A DNA stretch of 64,000 nucleotides from contig NZ_FVZC01000007.1 of NCBI RefSeq assembly GCF_900166585.1, positions 768,139 through 832,138 on the forward strand. Direction: 5' to 3'. The DNA is from Mesobacillus jeotgali (GTDB taxonomy: Bacteria > Bacillota > Bacilli > Bacillales > Cytobacillaceae). Below, one piece after another: positions 17,607-25,298 of this stretch (the first letter of the stretch is position 1; each line of letters opens with the position of its first letter). Under the pieces are notes generated by a model. That model was not told the DNA's origin, made no database searches, and saw only the letters and a list, made by a program, of their open reading frames with translations. The translations under genes and the position numbers were made by a program.

Positions 17607-17622
17607 TGTGAAAAACTTCACA
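17607..17622. promoter_or_regulatory. FNR/CRP-type operator before dcuB
   Basis: TGTGAAAAACTTCACA is an exact match to the Bacillus FNR consensus TGTGA-N6-TCACA. A TATAAA lies at 17651-17656, giving a site centre about 48 bp before a start near 17662, near the usual activating position; a TATAAT at 17595-17600 is also present, for which the site would be downstream. It would induce the fumarate operon without oxygen. Confidence 0.75.
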
Positions 17623-17721
17623 ATTAGTAAGGGCAGGTGGTATTTGCTGTTATAAAGCTGACATCACAGCTGTTTGGATTATAGGCAGGTTAGAAAAATT
17701 TTGTATAAGGAGGTAACAAAA

Positions 17722-19035
17722 ATGTTCTGGGTTCAATTTTTAATTGTAATGACATGTATCTTTATAGGAGCACGGCTCGGCGGTGTTGGGCTTGGCGTCA
17801 TGGGAGGCGTAGGTCTTGGGATTCTGGTTTTTGGTTTTGGGCTTCAGCCCACATCAGCCCCGATCGATGTAATGTTGATGATTCTGGCCGTCATTACAGC
17901 AGCTGGTGCTCTTCAGGCAGCTGGCGGAATGGAATATCTGGTCTATCTCGCTGAAAAGGCACTGCGAAAAAATCCTAAATGGATCACATTCATTGCACCA
18001 ATGGTCACATATATATTCACTTTCTGTGCTGGTACCGGCCATGTTGCCTATTCTGTACTTCCGGTTATTGCTGAGGTATCAAGAGAATCAGGCATTCGTC
18101 CAGAAAGGCCAATGTCAATTGCCGTTATAGCTTCACAACAAGCCATTACAGCAAGTCCGATATCGGCGGCGACTGTTGCATTGCTGGCATTGCTTGCAGA
18201 TTTTAATATTAGTTTAATGCAAATCTTAATGATCTGTGTTCCTTCAACATTCCTTGCATGTATGGCGGCTGCATTCGTAGCAAGCAAGATGGGCAAGGAC
18301 TTAAATATGGATCCTGATTATCTCGAGCGTTTGGAGGAAGGTCTTGCACCGATTAAGAAAGATAAAAAAGAATTCGTTGCAAATGCTGGTGCAAAGCTTT
18401 CAGTATACCTATTCTTATTGGCAGCGGTGTTAGTTGTCATTCTTGGTTCGTTCCAGGAATTACGTCCTGGATGGGAAATTGAGGGTGTATTCACCAGGAT
18501 GAGCATGCCGGCTGCAATTGAAATTGTCATGCTGACTATAGCAGCCATGATCATCCTGTTCGCAAAACCCAAAGTAGAAGATATTGTTTCAGGCAGTGTA
18601 TTCAAGGCAGGTGCTGCAGCAGTTGTAGCCATTTTTGGTATTGCATGGATGGGGGATACATTCTTCCAGGGAAATATGGCACTGATTTCTGGATCTATAT
18701 CAGATCTTGTCACAGCAGCTCCGTGGTTGTTCGCTATTGCACTATTCGCGCTCTCCATCCTTTTGTACAGCCAGGCTGCAACAGTCAGGACTCTAATGCC
18801 GCTTGGTATAACACTAGGCATTAATCCAGCCTTATTGATTGCAATGTTCCCGGCGGTGAACGGATACTTCTTCATTCCGAACTATCCCACTGTAGTTGCG
18901 GCAATTAACTTCGACCGGACTGGAACAACCAGGATTGGTAAGTATATCTTGAACCACAGTTTCATGGTGCCTGGTCTGGTTGCAACGATTGGTGCAGTCG
19001 GAATCGGTATTTTGTTAAGCACGATTATTCTTTGA
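17722..19035 (+). CDS. dcuB: Anaerobic C4-dicarboxylate transporter, DcuA/DcuB family
   Basis: 437 residues, about 11 membrane segments. The family signature is clear: LIVMTCIFIGARLGGVGLG at the N-terminus, GLQPTSAPIDVMLMILAV, CAGTGHVAYSVLPVI and the C-terminal VNGYFFIPNYPTVVAAI. Dcu carriers exchange external fumarate, malate or aspartate for internal succinate during anaerobic growth. Start ATG 17722 is chosen because AAGGAGG precedes it by 8 bases. First gene of a run dcuB-aspA-frdCAB with an FNR-type site upstream; a G+C-rich hairpin separates it from aspA. DcuA and DcuB cannot be told apart here. Confidence 0.9.
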   Translation: MFWVQFLIVMTCIFIGARLGGVGLGVMGGVGLGILVFGFGLQPTSAPIDVMLMILAVITAAGALQAAGGMEYLVYLAEKALRKNPKWITFIAPMVTYIFTFCAGTGHVAYSVLPVIAEVSRESGIRPERPMSIAVIASQQAITASPISAATVALLALLADFNISLMQILMICVPSTFLACMAAAFVASKMGKDLNMDPDYLERLEEGLAPIKKDKKEFVANAGAKLSVYLFLLAAVLVVILGSFQELRPGWEIEGVFTRMSMPAAIEIVMLTIAAMIILFAKPKVEDIVSGSVFKAGAAAVVAIFGIAWMGDTFFQGNMALISGSISDLVTAAPWLFAIALFALSILLYSQAATVRTLMPLGITLGINPALLIAMFPAVNGYFFIPNYPTVVAAINFDRTGTTRIGKYILNHSFMVPGLVATIGAVGIGILLSTIIL

Positions 19036-19047
19036 AGATGAACTTCA

Positions 19048-19076
19048 GGCAGCCGTTCGGATTATGGGCGGCTGCC
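19048..19076 (+). promoter_or_regulatory. Intercistronic hairpin between dcuB and aspA
   Basis: GGCAGCCG (19048-19055) pairs perfectly with CGGCTGCC (19069-19076). No T-run follows, so it is not a standard terminator; it more likely stabilises the dcuB message or causes partial attenuation. Confidence 0.6.
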
Positions 19077-19105
19077 CATTATCAATAGAAACGGGGTTGT
19101 TTGAA

Positions 19106-20551
19106 ATGATGGATCAATTTAGGGTAGAAAAAGATTTTTTAGGAGAAAAGCTAGTTCCTTCTGATGCTTACTACGGTGTGCAGACTATGCGGGCAATAGA
19201 GAACTTTCCAATTACAGGGTCAAGGATTGATGAATCTCTAATCAAGGCAATGGCTGTTGTGAAGAAGGCTGCCGCGCTGGCGAATGCCGATATTGGCCAA
19301 TTGGATCGAAGGATTGCCGATGCTATTTCTCTCGCGGCAGACGAAGTCATAAATGGAAAACTTCATGATCAGTTCATTGTAGACCCAATTCAGGGGGGCG
19401 CTGGTACCTCAATCAACATGAATACAAATGAAGTGATTGCAAATCGTGCACTTGAACTGATTGGAGAAGTGAAAGGGAATTACAAAAGGATCAGTCCGAA
19501 TACGCATGTGAACATGGCTCAATCGACCAATGACTCCTTTCCTACTGCTATTCATTTATCCACACTAATGACACTTAATCAATTGATTGAAGCAATGGAA
19601 GAACTGCATGAAGGCTTCATGTCTAAAGCAAATGAGTTTGATGGAATCATCAAAATGGGGAGGACCCATTTGCAGGATGCTGTGCCAATCCGGCTTGGGC
19701 AGGAATTTGCAGCGTATGCAAGAGTCCTAAAAAGAGATATTAAGAGGGTCAAGACTACAAGAGAGCATTTATATGAAGTGAACATGGGAGCCACTGCCGT
19801 TGGTACAGGGCTCAACGCTGATCCCGATTATATCGAGAAAGCTATCGGGTATTTGATTGAGTTTACCGGACTGCCGTTATCTGGTTCTGAAAATCTAGTG
19901 GACGGAACACAAAATACAGATTGCTATATTGAAGTTTCGGCCGCGTTAAAAGTTTGTATGCTGAACATGTCAAAGGTTGCCAATGACTTAAGGATGATGA
20001 CATCCGGACCGCGATGCGGATTTGGTGAGATTAATCTTCCTGCACGCCAGCCTGGCTCTTCCATCATGCCGGGGAAGGTAAACCCGGTTATGGCTGAAGT
20101 CCTTAATCAGAGTGCTTTCCAGGTTGTCGGAAATGATTTGACAATCAGTATGGCATCAGAAGCCGGCCAGTTTGAGCTGAATGTCATGGAACCTGTTATA
20201 GTGTTCAACCTTTTACAATCTATTAAAATCATGACAAATGTCTTCAATGTATTCCATGAACATTGCTTGAGAGGCATCACAGCCAATGTCGAGAGGCTGG
20301 AAGCTTATGTGAATAATAGTGTCGGTGTGATCACAGCTATTAATCCTCATGTTGGATATGAAACAGCCGCGTCCGTTGCAAGAGAAGCCATAGTCGCCAA
20401 TAGAGCAGTCCGTGATATTGTTCTTGAACGAGGTGTATTAACAGCAGAGGAGTTAGATACCATCCTTAATCCATTTGAGATGACCCATCCTGGGATAGCA
20501 GGCAAGGAATTAATCGAAAGGAAAAATCAAAGAGAAGCCGTTTTGCTTTAA
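19106..20551 (+). CDS. aspA: Aspartate ammonia-lyase
   Basis: 481 residues of the aspartase/fumarase superfamily, catalysing aspartate to fumarate plus ammonia. The signature loop GSSIMPGKVNP begins at Gly317 and contains the catalytic Ser318; NTHVNMAQSTNDSFPTA and GRTHLQDAVP provide the other active-site segments. The combination with GAGTSINMN is typical of aspartase rather than fumarase. The open frame reaches back to 19064, but that ATG lies inside the hairpin; ATG 19106 with GGGG 10 bases upstream is the better start. Placed between a Dcu carrier and a fumarate reductase, it would supply fumarate as electron acceptor from aspartate. Confidence 0.93.
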   Translation: MMDQFRVEKDFLGEKLVPSDAYYGVQTMRAIENFPITGSRIDESLIKAMAVVKKAAALANADIGQLDRRIADAISLAADEVINGKLHDQFIVDPIQGGAGTSINMNTNEVIANRALELIGEVKGNYKRISPNTHVNMAQSTNDSFPTAIHLSTLMTLNQLIEAMEELHEGFMSKANEFDGIIKMGRTHLQDAVPIRLGQEFAAYARVLKRDIKRVKTTREHLYEVNMGATAVGTGLNADPDYIEKAIGYLIEFTGLPLSGSENLVDGTQNTDCYIEVSAALKVCMLNMSKVANDLRMMTSGPRCGFGEINLPARQPGSSIMPGKVNPVMAEVLNQSAFQVVGNDLTISMASEAGQFELNVMEPVIVFNLLQSIKIMTNVFNVFHEHCLRGITANVERLEAYVNNSVGVITAINPHVGYETAASVAREAIVANRAVRDIVLERGVLTAEELDTILNPFEMTHPGIAGKELIERKNQREAVLL

Positions 20552-20577
20552 AGAGTGCATGAAAAGGAGGCAGATTG

Positions 20578-21195
20578 ATGTTAGAGCGTGGAAAAAATCA
20601 GCATTTATATCGAAAACTACATTCATTGTCAGGAATCATCCCAGTAGGGGTGTTCCTGACTGTTCACTTATTTGTGAACTATACAGCAACTTGGGGGCAG
20701 GATGCTTATAACATTGCTGCAGGAATTATGGTGAATCTGCCATTCAAATACTTCCTTGAAGCGTTTATTATTTTTATCCCGATGTATTTCCATGCAATAT
20801 ACGGCCTTTATATTGCGCTTCAGGCTAAGAATAATGTTGGAAGATATGGATATACGCGGAATTGGAGGTTCTTTTTACAAAGACTTACGGGAGTGATTAC
20901 CTTTATCTTTGTCACCTGGCACATTTGGGAAACGAAAATCCAGGTGGAGTTTTTTGGCGCAGAGGCGAACTATCATTTGATGGCCAACATTGTAAATGAC
21001 CCATTTTCACTGACTCTTTATATTATAGGAATTGTTTCAGCGGTATACCATTTTGCAAATGGTATCTGGACCTTCCTGATTACTTGGGGAATCACTGTAT
21101 CGCCTAAATCCCAAAAAGCTTCTTCATATATTACTTTCGGTTTATTTGTCGTACTATCCATCATTGGTGTACGCGCAATTTTAGCATTTGCTTAA
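20578..21195 (+). CDS. Succinate dehydrogenase / fumarate reductase cytochrome b558 subunit
   Basis: 205 residues with five membrane helices, the di-heme b558 type of Bacillus-like quinone oxidoreductases. Candidate heme ligands are the His residues in LHSLSG (N-terminus), VHLFVNY, MYFHAIYG, TWHIWET and YHFANG. It anchors the flavoprotein and iron-sulfur subunits and passes electrons to or from menaquinone. ATG 20578 lies 8 bases after AGGAGG. It follows aspA by 26 bases. With aspA and dcuB as operon partners, I infer the fumarate-reducing direction in vivo, but the family works both ways. Confidence 0.88.
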   Translation: MLERGKNQHLYRKLHSLSGIIPVGVFLTVHLFVNYTATWGQDAYNIAAGIMVNLPFKYFLEAFIIFIPMYFHAIYGLYIALQAKNNVGRYGYTRNWRFFLQRLTGVITFIFVTWHIWETKIQVEFFGAEANYHLMANIVNDPFSLTLYIIGIVSAVYHFANGIWTFLITWGITVSPKSQKASSYITFGLFVVLSIIGVRAILAFA

Positions 21196-21218
21196 TAGTT
21201 GGATAGGAGGGCATTCAT

Positions 21219-22982
21219 ATGAGTAAAGGAAGAATCGTGATTGTAGGCGGAGGGCTTGCAGGGCTTATGGCAGCAATCAAGATTGCCGAGAAAGGAACTA
21301 TGGTCGATTTATTTTCAATCGTTCCTGTGAAAAGATCGCACTCGGTCTGTGCGCAAGGCGGTATCAATGGAGCAGTTAATACTAAAGGGGAGAACGATTC
21401 TCCGTGGGAACATTTTGACGACTCTGTCTACGGAGGGGATTTTCTTGCCAATCAGCCACCTGTAAAGGCCATGTGCGAAGCGGCACCAAAGATCATTCAC
21501 ATGTTTGACAGGATGGGAGTCATGTTCAATCGCACTCCAGAAGGTCTGCTCGATTTCAGGAGATTTGGCGGTACGCAACATCACCGTACTGCATTCGCTG
21601 GTGCAACAACCGGGCAGCAGCTGCTCTATGCATTGGATGAACAGGTGAGGATGTTTGAAACCAAAGGACTGGTAACGAAATATGAGAACTGGGAATTTGT
21701 ATCGGCAATTTTAGATGATACAGGGGTCTGCAGAGGAATTACTGCGCAAAATCTCAGGACTATGGAAATGAAAGCATTCAGCGCAGATGCTGTCATTATA
21801 GCAACTGGAGGTCCCGGGTTAATTTTTGGAAAATCAACGAATTCCACGATTAATACCGGATATGCTGCTGCAAGGTTATATGAACAAGGCGCTTTGTATG
21901 CTAATGGAGAATTCATTCAAATCCACCCAACAGCCATACCTGGTGATGATAAAAACCGCTTAATGAGTGAATCTGCACGTGGGGAAGGAGGGCGTGTCTG
22001 GACGTACAAAGAAGGAAAGCCTTGGTATTTCCTTGAGGAAAAATACCCTGCTTATGGAAATTTAGTGCCCAGGGATATCGCGACCAGGGAAATTTTCGAT
22101 GTGTGCGTGAACCAAAAGCTGGGGATTGATGGAGAGAACAAAGTCTATCTGGATTTGTCACATATAGATTCACGCCAGCTTGATATAAAGCTGGGAGGAA
22201 TTATGGAAATTTATGAAAAGTTCATGGGAGATGATCCGCGGAAGGTGCCGATGAAAATTTTCCCAGCTGTCCATTATTCTATGGGGGGACTATGGGTAGA
22301 TTACCAGCAACAAACAAAAATCCCGGGTTTATTTGCCGCAGGGGAATGTGATTACTCACAGCACGGTGCAAACCGCTTAGGCGCCAATTCATTGTTATCC
22401 GCTGTCTACGGAGGCATGGTTGCTGGTCCTTCTGCCCTGGAATATGTATATGGACTGGATAAATCTGCAGGTTCGCTTTCTTCCAGCTTCTACGACAAAT
22501 TTGTTCAGGAAGATGAGAGAAAATACAATGCCATCCTTAAAATGGATGGAAACGAAAATTCCTATCTTCTCCATAAGGAGCTAGGGGAATTGATGACAGC
22601 AAATGTAACGGTTGTCCGTGAAAATAAAAAACTGAAAATGACTTACGAAAAACTTCACGAGTTCAAGGAGCGTTTTCAAAGAATCAATATTGAAGATACG
22701 GCAAAATGGAGCAATTCAGGGGCGTCATTCACTAGACAGTTGGAAGGCATGATTAATTTAGCACATGTTATTACCAAGGGAGCATACCAGAGGAATGAAA
22801 GCCGTGGAGCCCACTATAAGCCGGAGTTTCCAGAGAGAAATGATGAAGAGTGGCTGAAAACAACGATGGCGAGATTCAATGAAAATTCGAAACAGCCAGA
22901 CCTGTTTTATGAGGATGTTGACGTGTCTTTGATAAAGCCAAGAAAACGTGACTACACAAAATCCAAGAAGGGAGTAAAATAA
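21219..22982 (+). CDS. Fumarate reductase / succinate dehydrogenase flavoprotein subunit
   Basis: 587 residues. The dinucleotide fold IVIVGGGLAGLMAAIKIAE opens the protein, and His41 in SHSVCAQGGINGA is the residue that carries covalent FAD. The active-site region includes HRTAFAG, IQIHPTAIPG, ARGEGGRVW and the C-terminal HYSMGGLWVD with GANSLLSAVYGG. Full length for the b558 class. Tightly packed with the subunit genes on both sides (23 and 2 bases), so one operon. Physiological direction is inferred from the aspartase and Dcu neighbours; the expected housekeeping sdhCAB would have to be elsewhere on the chromosome. Confidence 0.92.
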   Translation: MSKGRIVIVGGGLAGLMAAIKIAEKGTMVDLFSIVPVKRSHSVCAQGGINGAVNTKGENDSPWEHFDDSVYGGDFLANQPPVKAMCEAAPKIIHMFDRMGVMFNRTPEGLLDFRRFGGTQHHRTAFAGATTGQQLLYALDEQVRMFETKGLVTKYENWEFVSAILDDTGVCRGITAQNLRTMEMKAFSADAVIIATGGPGLIFGKSTNSTINTGYAAARLYEQGALYANGEFIQIHPTAIPGDDKNRLMSESARGEGGRVWTYKEGKPWYFLEEKYPAYGNLVPRDIATREIFDVCVNQKLGIDGENKVYLDLSHIDSRQLDIKLGGIMEIYEKFMGDDPRKVPMKIFPAVHYSMGGLWVDYQQQTKIPGLFAAGECDYSQHGANRLGANSLLSAVYGGMVAGPSALEYVYGLDKSAGSLSSSFYDKFVQEDERKYNAILKMDGNENSYLLHKELGELMTANVTVVRENKKLKMTYEKLHEFKERFQRINIEDTAKWSNSGASFTRQLEGMINLAHVITKGAYQRNESRGAHYKPEFPERNDEEWLKTTMARFNENSKQPDLFYEDVDVSLIKPRKRDYTKSKKGVK

Positions 22983-22984
22983 TC

Positions 22985-23740
22985 ATGTCATCCCACGACA
23001 AAATCCATTTGATGATTAAACGGCAAAAGGATGCGAGCGCCACTCCTTATCTTGAAGAGTTTTACGTACCATACCGATCGAATATGAACATCATTTCAGC
23101 CTTAATGGAAATACAAAAGCATCCAGTCAACCGAAAAGGGGAGAAGACGACTCCAGTAATCTGGGAATCCGTTTGTCTTGAAGAAGTTTGTGGAGCTTGT
23201 TCAATGGTTATCAACGGGAAACCAAGGCAGGCATGTTCCTCATTAATTGACCAGCTGGAGCAGCCAATCAGAATTGAGCCATTGAGCACATTTCCTGTTA
23301 TGAGAGATTTGGCAGTAGATCGTCAACGTATGTTTGATTCCTTAAAAAAAGTAAAAGCGTGGATACCTATTGACGGTACACATGATTTAGGGCCAGGGCC
23401 AAGAATGTCAGAAAACACCAGGGAATGGGCATACGAACTCTCAAAGTGCATGACGTGTGGCTGCTGCCTTGAAGCCTGTCCAAATGTCAACAATCAATCA
23501 CCATTTATTGGACCTGCTCCGCTATCACAAGTCCGTTTATTTAATGCCCATCCTACAGGAGCTATGCATAAGGCAGAACGGATTGCAGCTATCATGGGAG
23601 AAGGAGGAATCACTACATGCGGCAATTCCCAGAACTGTGTAGAAGTCTGCCCTAAAGGCATCCCTCTGACCACATCTATTGCCCACTTGAATCGCCAGGT
23701 AACCCTTCATTCCTTCAAAACTTACTTTGGAGATTATTAA
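22985..23740 (+). CDS. Fumarate reductase / succinate dehydrogenase iron-sulfur subunit
   Basis: 251 residues with all three cluster motifs: the [2Fe-2S] cysteines at 64, 69, 72 and 84; the [4Fe-4S] group at 155, 158, 161 (followed by 165 in CLEACP); and the [3Fe-4S] set at 212, 218 and 222 (CGNSQNCVEVCP). It moves electrons between FAD and the b558 hemes. Last gene of the dcuB-aspA-frd run; a perfect palindromic terminator follows, shared with a convergent RNA gene on the other strand. Confidence 0.92.
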   Translation: MSSHDKIHLMIKRQKDASATPYLEEFYVPYRSNMNIISALMEIQKHPVNRKGEKTTPVIWESVCLEEVCGACSMVINGKPRQACSSLIDQLEQPIRIEPLSTFPVMRDLAVDRQRMFDSLKKVKAWIPIDGTHDLGPGPRMSENTREWAYELSKCMTCGCCLEACPNVNNQSPFIGPAPLSQVRLFNAHPTGAMHKAERIAAIMGEGGITTCGNSQNCVEVCPKGIPLTTSIAHLNRQVTLHSFKTYFGDY

Positions 23741-23778
23741 AACAGTATATGAGAAATAAAAAAACTTTAAAAATTAAA

Positions 23779-23804
23779 AAAGCGAACCGGATCCGGTTCG
23801 CTTT
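23779..23804. terminator. Bidirectional terminator between the frd operon and a minus-strand RNA
   Basis: A perfect palindrome with arms AAAGCGAACCGGA, with A-runs on the left and T on the right, so it can act on both strands. On the minus strand it is followed by T6AATTTTT. Confidence 0.88.
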
Positions 23805-24043
23805 CAAGTAACTTGCTACTCCACAAGATGTATAAGAAATCATCCATTTATAAACTTTGCCGCGGTACAAAATTCCACTTGACCATTTTTAACCTAAACG
23901 ACGCAAGCCCTACCTCTCTTGCATCCTTACGGCTCCGAAGCCGATCCAGTGTGAATAAGTTGTTACCTAAAAATAAAAGCAGAACGCCATTAATTGTTTA
24001 CATTATATTTGTTGTGATTCAAGTTACTTCTTTTTGGCGAAGC
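23779..24043 (-). ncRNA. Candidate structured non-coding RNA, about 265 nt, family not recognised
   Basis: A transcription unit with no credible protein. A perfect sigma-A promoter precedes it and the bidirectional hairpin at 23779 ends it. Near the 5' end AAGTAACTTG (24029-24020) pairs over ten bases with CAAGTTACTT near the 3' end (23815-23806), closing the molecule. Inside are a CGGCTTCGGAGCCG stem with a UUCG loop (23943-23930) and an eight-pair stem GATGCAAG / CTTGCGTC (23925-23918 with 23907-23900), separated by short single-stranded, partly purine-rich stretches. A TACCGCGG near 23865 recalls the T-box core but the rest of a T-box is missing and no gene follows. No 6S, tmRNA, RNase P or SRP features seen. 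Confidence 0.65.
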
Positions 24044-24049
24044 TTATTT

Positions 24050-24078
24050 ATTATATTACATTTTCCTGGTAATGTCAA
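24050..24078 (-). promoter_or_regulatory. Perfect-consensus sigma-A promoter for the candidate RNA
   Basis: On the minus strand TTGACA (24078-24073), 17 bases, TATAAT (24055-24050). All twelve positions match the consensus and the spacing is ideal; transcription should start near 24043. Such promoters usually drive abundant stable RNAs. Confidence 0.9.
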
Positions 24079-24104
24079 ATGCAATTTACAAATGTTTGAA
24101 TTCC

Positions 24105-24356
24105 TTACTGTTTACGTAAATTTTCCTGTGCCATTTTGACGAGCTCCCGAACCATACTTCCTCCCAGCCTGCCGCCAACTTTTCCTGCTTCCCGTGTTGT
24201 GAGATTACCGTTATAGCCCTTCTTCAATGGAACACCGACTTCTCTTGCTGTTTCAAATTTTGCATCCTCTGATTTCATTGTTCCAGCTACCTGTGCTTTT
24301 AAATCATCGAGTGCTCTCCTGGCTTCCGGTACAAGGATCTTATTCCTTCTTGACAT
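24105..24356 (-). CDS. Alpha/beta-type small acid-soluble spore protein
   Basis: 83 residues. The two conserved DNA-binding blocks of alpha/beta SASPs are visible: ARRALDDLKAQVA with a following KFETAREVGVPLKKGYNG, which includes the germination protease region (KFETA), and NLTTREAGKVGGRLGGSMV. These proteins coat spore DNA in the A-like form, give UV resistance and are degraded on germination. Somewhat longer than typical (60-75 residues) by an N-terminal extension MSRRNKILVPE, as in SspC/SspD-like proteins. GGAGG lies 7 bases before the ATG. Expected to be expressed in the forespore under sigma-G. Confidence 0.9.
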   Translation of the reverse strand: MSRRNKILVPEARRALDDLKAQVAGTMKSEDAKFETAREVGVPLKKGYNGNLTTREAGKVGGRLGGSMVRELVKMAQENLRKQ

Positions 24357-24501
24357 TGGTCATTCCTCCAGTGAATTGAGTAAAATCCTGTTAGTATTAT
24401 TTGTTATCTATGCGTTTTTTATTGATTAAATAGAGAGATTAAGCCTGATGTTTTGTCTGCATGTAAAAAGGGTAAAATAGTGATAATAAATATCCTCATG
24501 T

Positions 24502-24654
24502 TTATCAACAATTAAAAAGTATATTTGTTAAGTATTCCACAGGTTTATCCACATTATCCACAAAAAAGATGAAGAAAATTAAGTAGGCTTAGAAATCTTT
24601 ATAATTATATGCTTCCTCAATGTTTATCCACATTATTCACATACTTGTTGATAA
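24502..24654. promoter_or_regulatory. Cluster of six DnaA boxes
   Basis: TTATCCACA at 24545, 24554 and 24624, TTATTCACA at 24633 and TTATCAACA at 24502 on the plus strand, plus TGTTGATAA (the complement of TTATCAACA) at 24646. Two pairs are directly abutting. Four match the TTATNCACA consensus exactly. The region is intergenic and not at an obvious origin. In B. subtilis, DnaA-box clusters away from oriC titrate DnaA or regulate genes. Confidence 0.8.
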
Positions 24655-24787
24655 CCTTTTTTTGAACATTTAGTGAACCTGCTTGTTTAATGATGAAGTT
24701 AAGTGTAAAGTAAACGTATCCCGAGTTAGTGAAATATTTCACAAATAAATAATTCCCCTTTGCTAACCGGAAATCTCCCCTTACCCT

Positions 24788-24827
24788 AAGAGAAAAAGCA
24801 GAATCAGTCGATTCTGCTTTTTCTCTT
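24788..24827. terminator. Long terminator hairpin after yfhD
   Basis: A perfect 18-bp stem starting AAGAGAAAAAGCAGAATC with a four-base loop. It lies just past the yfhD stop on the minus strand and also separates it from the DnaA-box region. Confidence 0.85.
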
Positions 24828-24836
24828 GTTAGGAGG

Positions 24837-25022
24837 TTATTTTCTTCTGCTTTTTGCACGCTGGTCAGCAGCCTTTGAACGTGCCATGGCTTCGAGGTCT
24901 TCATGGTCAGCTAAATCACGATCAAATTCCACATCAAGTCCATCAGATTTCATATTTTTTGGAACTTGCGGAAGGGATGCCTTATTACGATTTCGTGTTT
25001 TATGTCCATGTGCTCTTCCCAT
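24837..25022 (-). CDS. yfhD: YfhD family protein
   Basis: A 61-residue, very hydrophilic protein beginning MGRAHGHKTRNRNKASLPQV and ending in a basic ADQRAKSRRK tail, recognisable as the YfhD family of Bacillaceae. Function unknown. Position next to yfhE and yfhF as in B. subtilis supports the identification. AAAGGGG lies nine bases before the ATG. No membrane segment or cysteine. Confidence 0.85.
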   Translation of the reverse strand: MGRAHGHKTRNRNKASLPQVPKNMKSDGLDVEFDRDLADHEDLEAMARSKAADQRAKSRRK

Positions 25023-25045
25023 TCGAAAAAACCCCTTTCAAATTG

Positions 25046-25078
25046 AAAAGTACGGAAATGATTTATTTCCGTACTTTT
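25046..25078 (-). terminator. Terminator between yfhE and yfhD
   Basis: AAAAGTACGGAAAT pairs with ATTTCCGTACTTTT around a short loop; A-run and T-run on the two sides make it usable on either strand. It separates the two small genes into different messages. Confidence 0.8.
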
Positions 25079-25110
25079 ATGTTCCTCCAAACGAAGGGGG
25101 TTAATGCCTA

Positions 25111-25230
25111 TTATCTCTTTCCATTTGTATAGCCGCCGGCTCTGTCTGCTTTTTTGAATTCACGGCTATATGTAACTTCCTGCATGCTTGATAACGTGTT
25201 CTTTGTCGTATCCCTTTTCTTCTTATCCAA
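25111..25230 (-). CDS. yfhE: YfhE family protein
   Basis: A 39-residue frame starting at TTG 25230 that reads MDKKKRDTTKNTLSSMQEVT and continues to a C-terminal YTNGKR, the YfhE family of Bacillus. Too short for most gene callers. GGGTGA lies about nine bases before the TTG. Function unknown. It sits between yfhF and yfhD exactly as in B. subtilis. Confidence 0.85.
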   Translation of the reverse strand: MDKKKRDTTKNTLSSMQEVTYSREFKKADRAGGYTNGKR

Positions 25231-25298
25231 AATAAATTCACCCTTTCAAAAATGATTTACCTTACAAGTATTTCCTTGTTGAAAGGGATTAAACAGAA

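Noticed and set aside
23850..23880. T-box leader (TACCGCGG word on the minus strand)
   Set aside because: The AGGGTGG part and specifier stems are missing and no aminoacyl-tRNA synthetase or amino acid gene follows.
23813..24139. 108-codon plus-strand frame
   Set aside because: Antisense to the candidate RNA, no ribosome site, composition unlike a protein; the promoter and terminator point the other way.
24617..24904. 95-codon minus-strand frame across the DnaA boxes
   Set aside because: It runs through the yfhD terminator hairpin and DnaA-box region, with no ribosome site.
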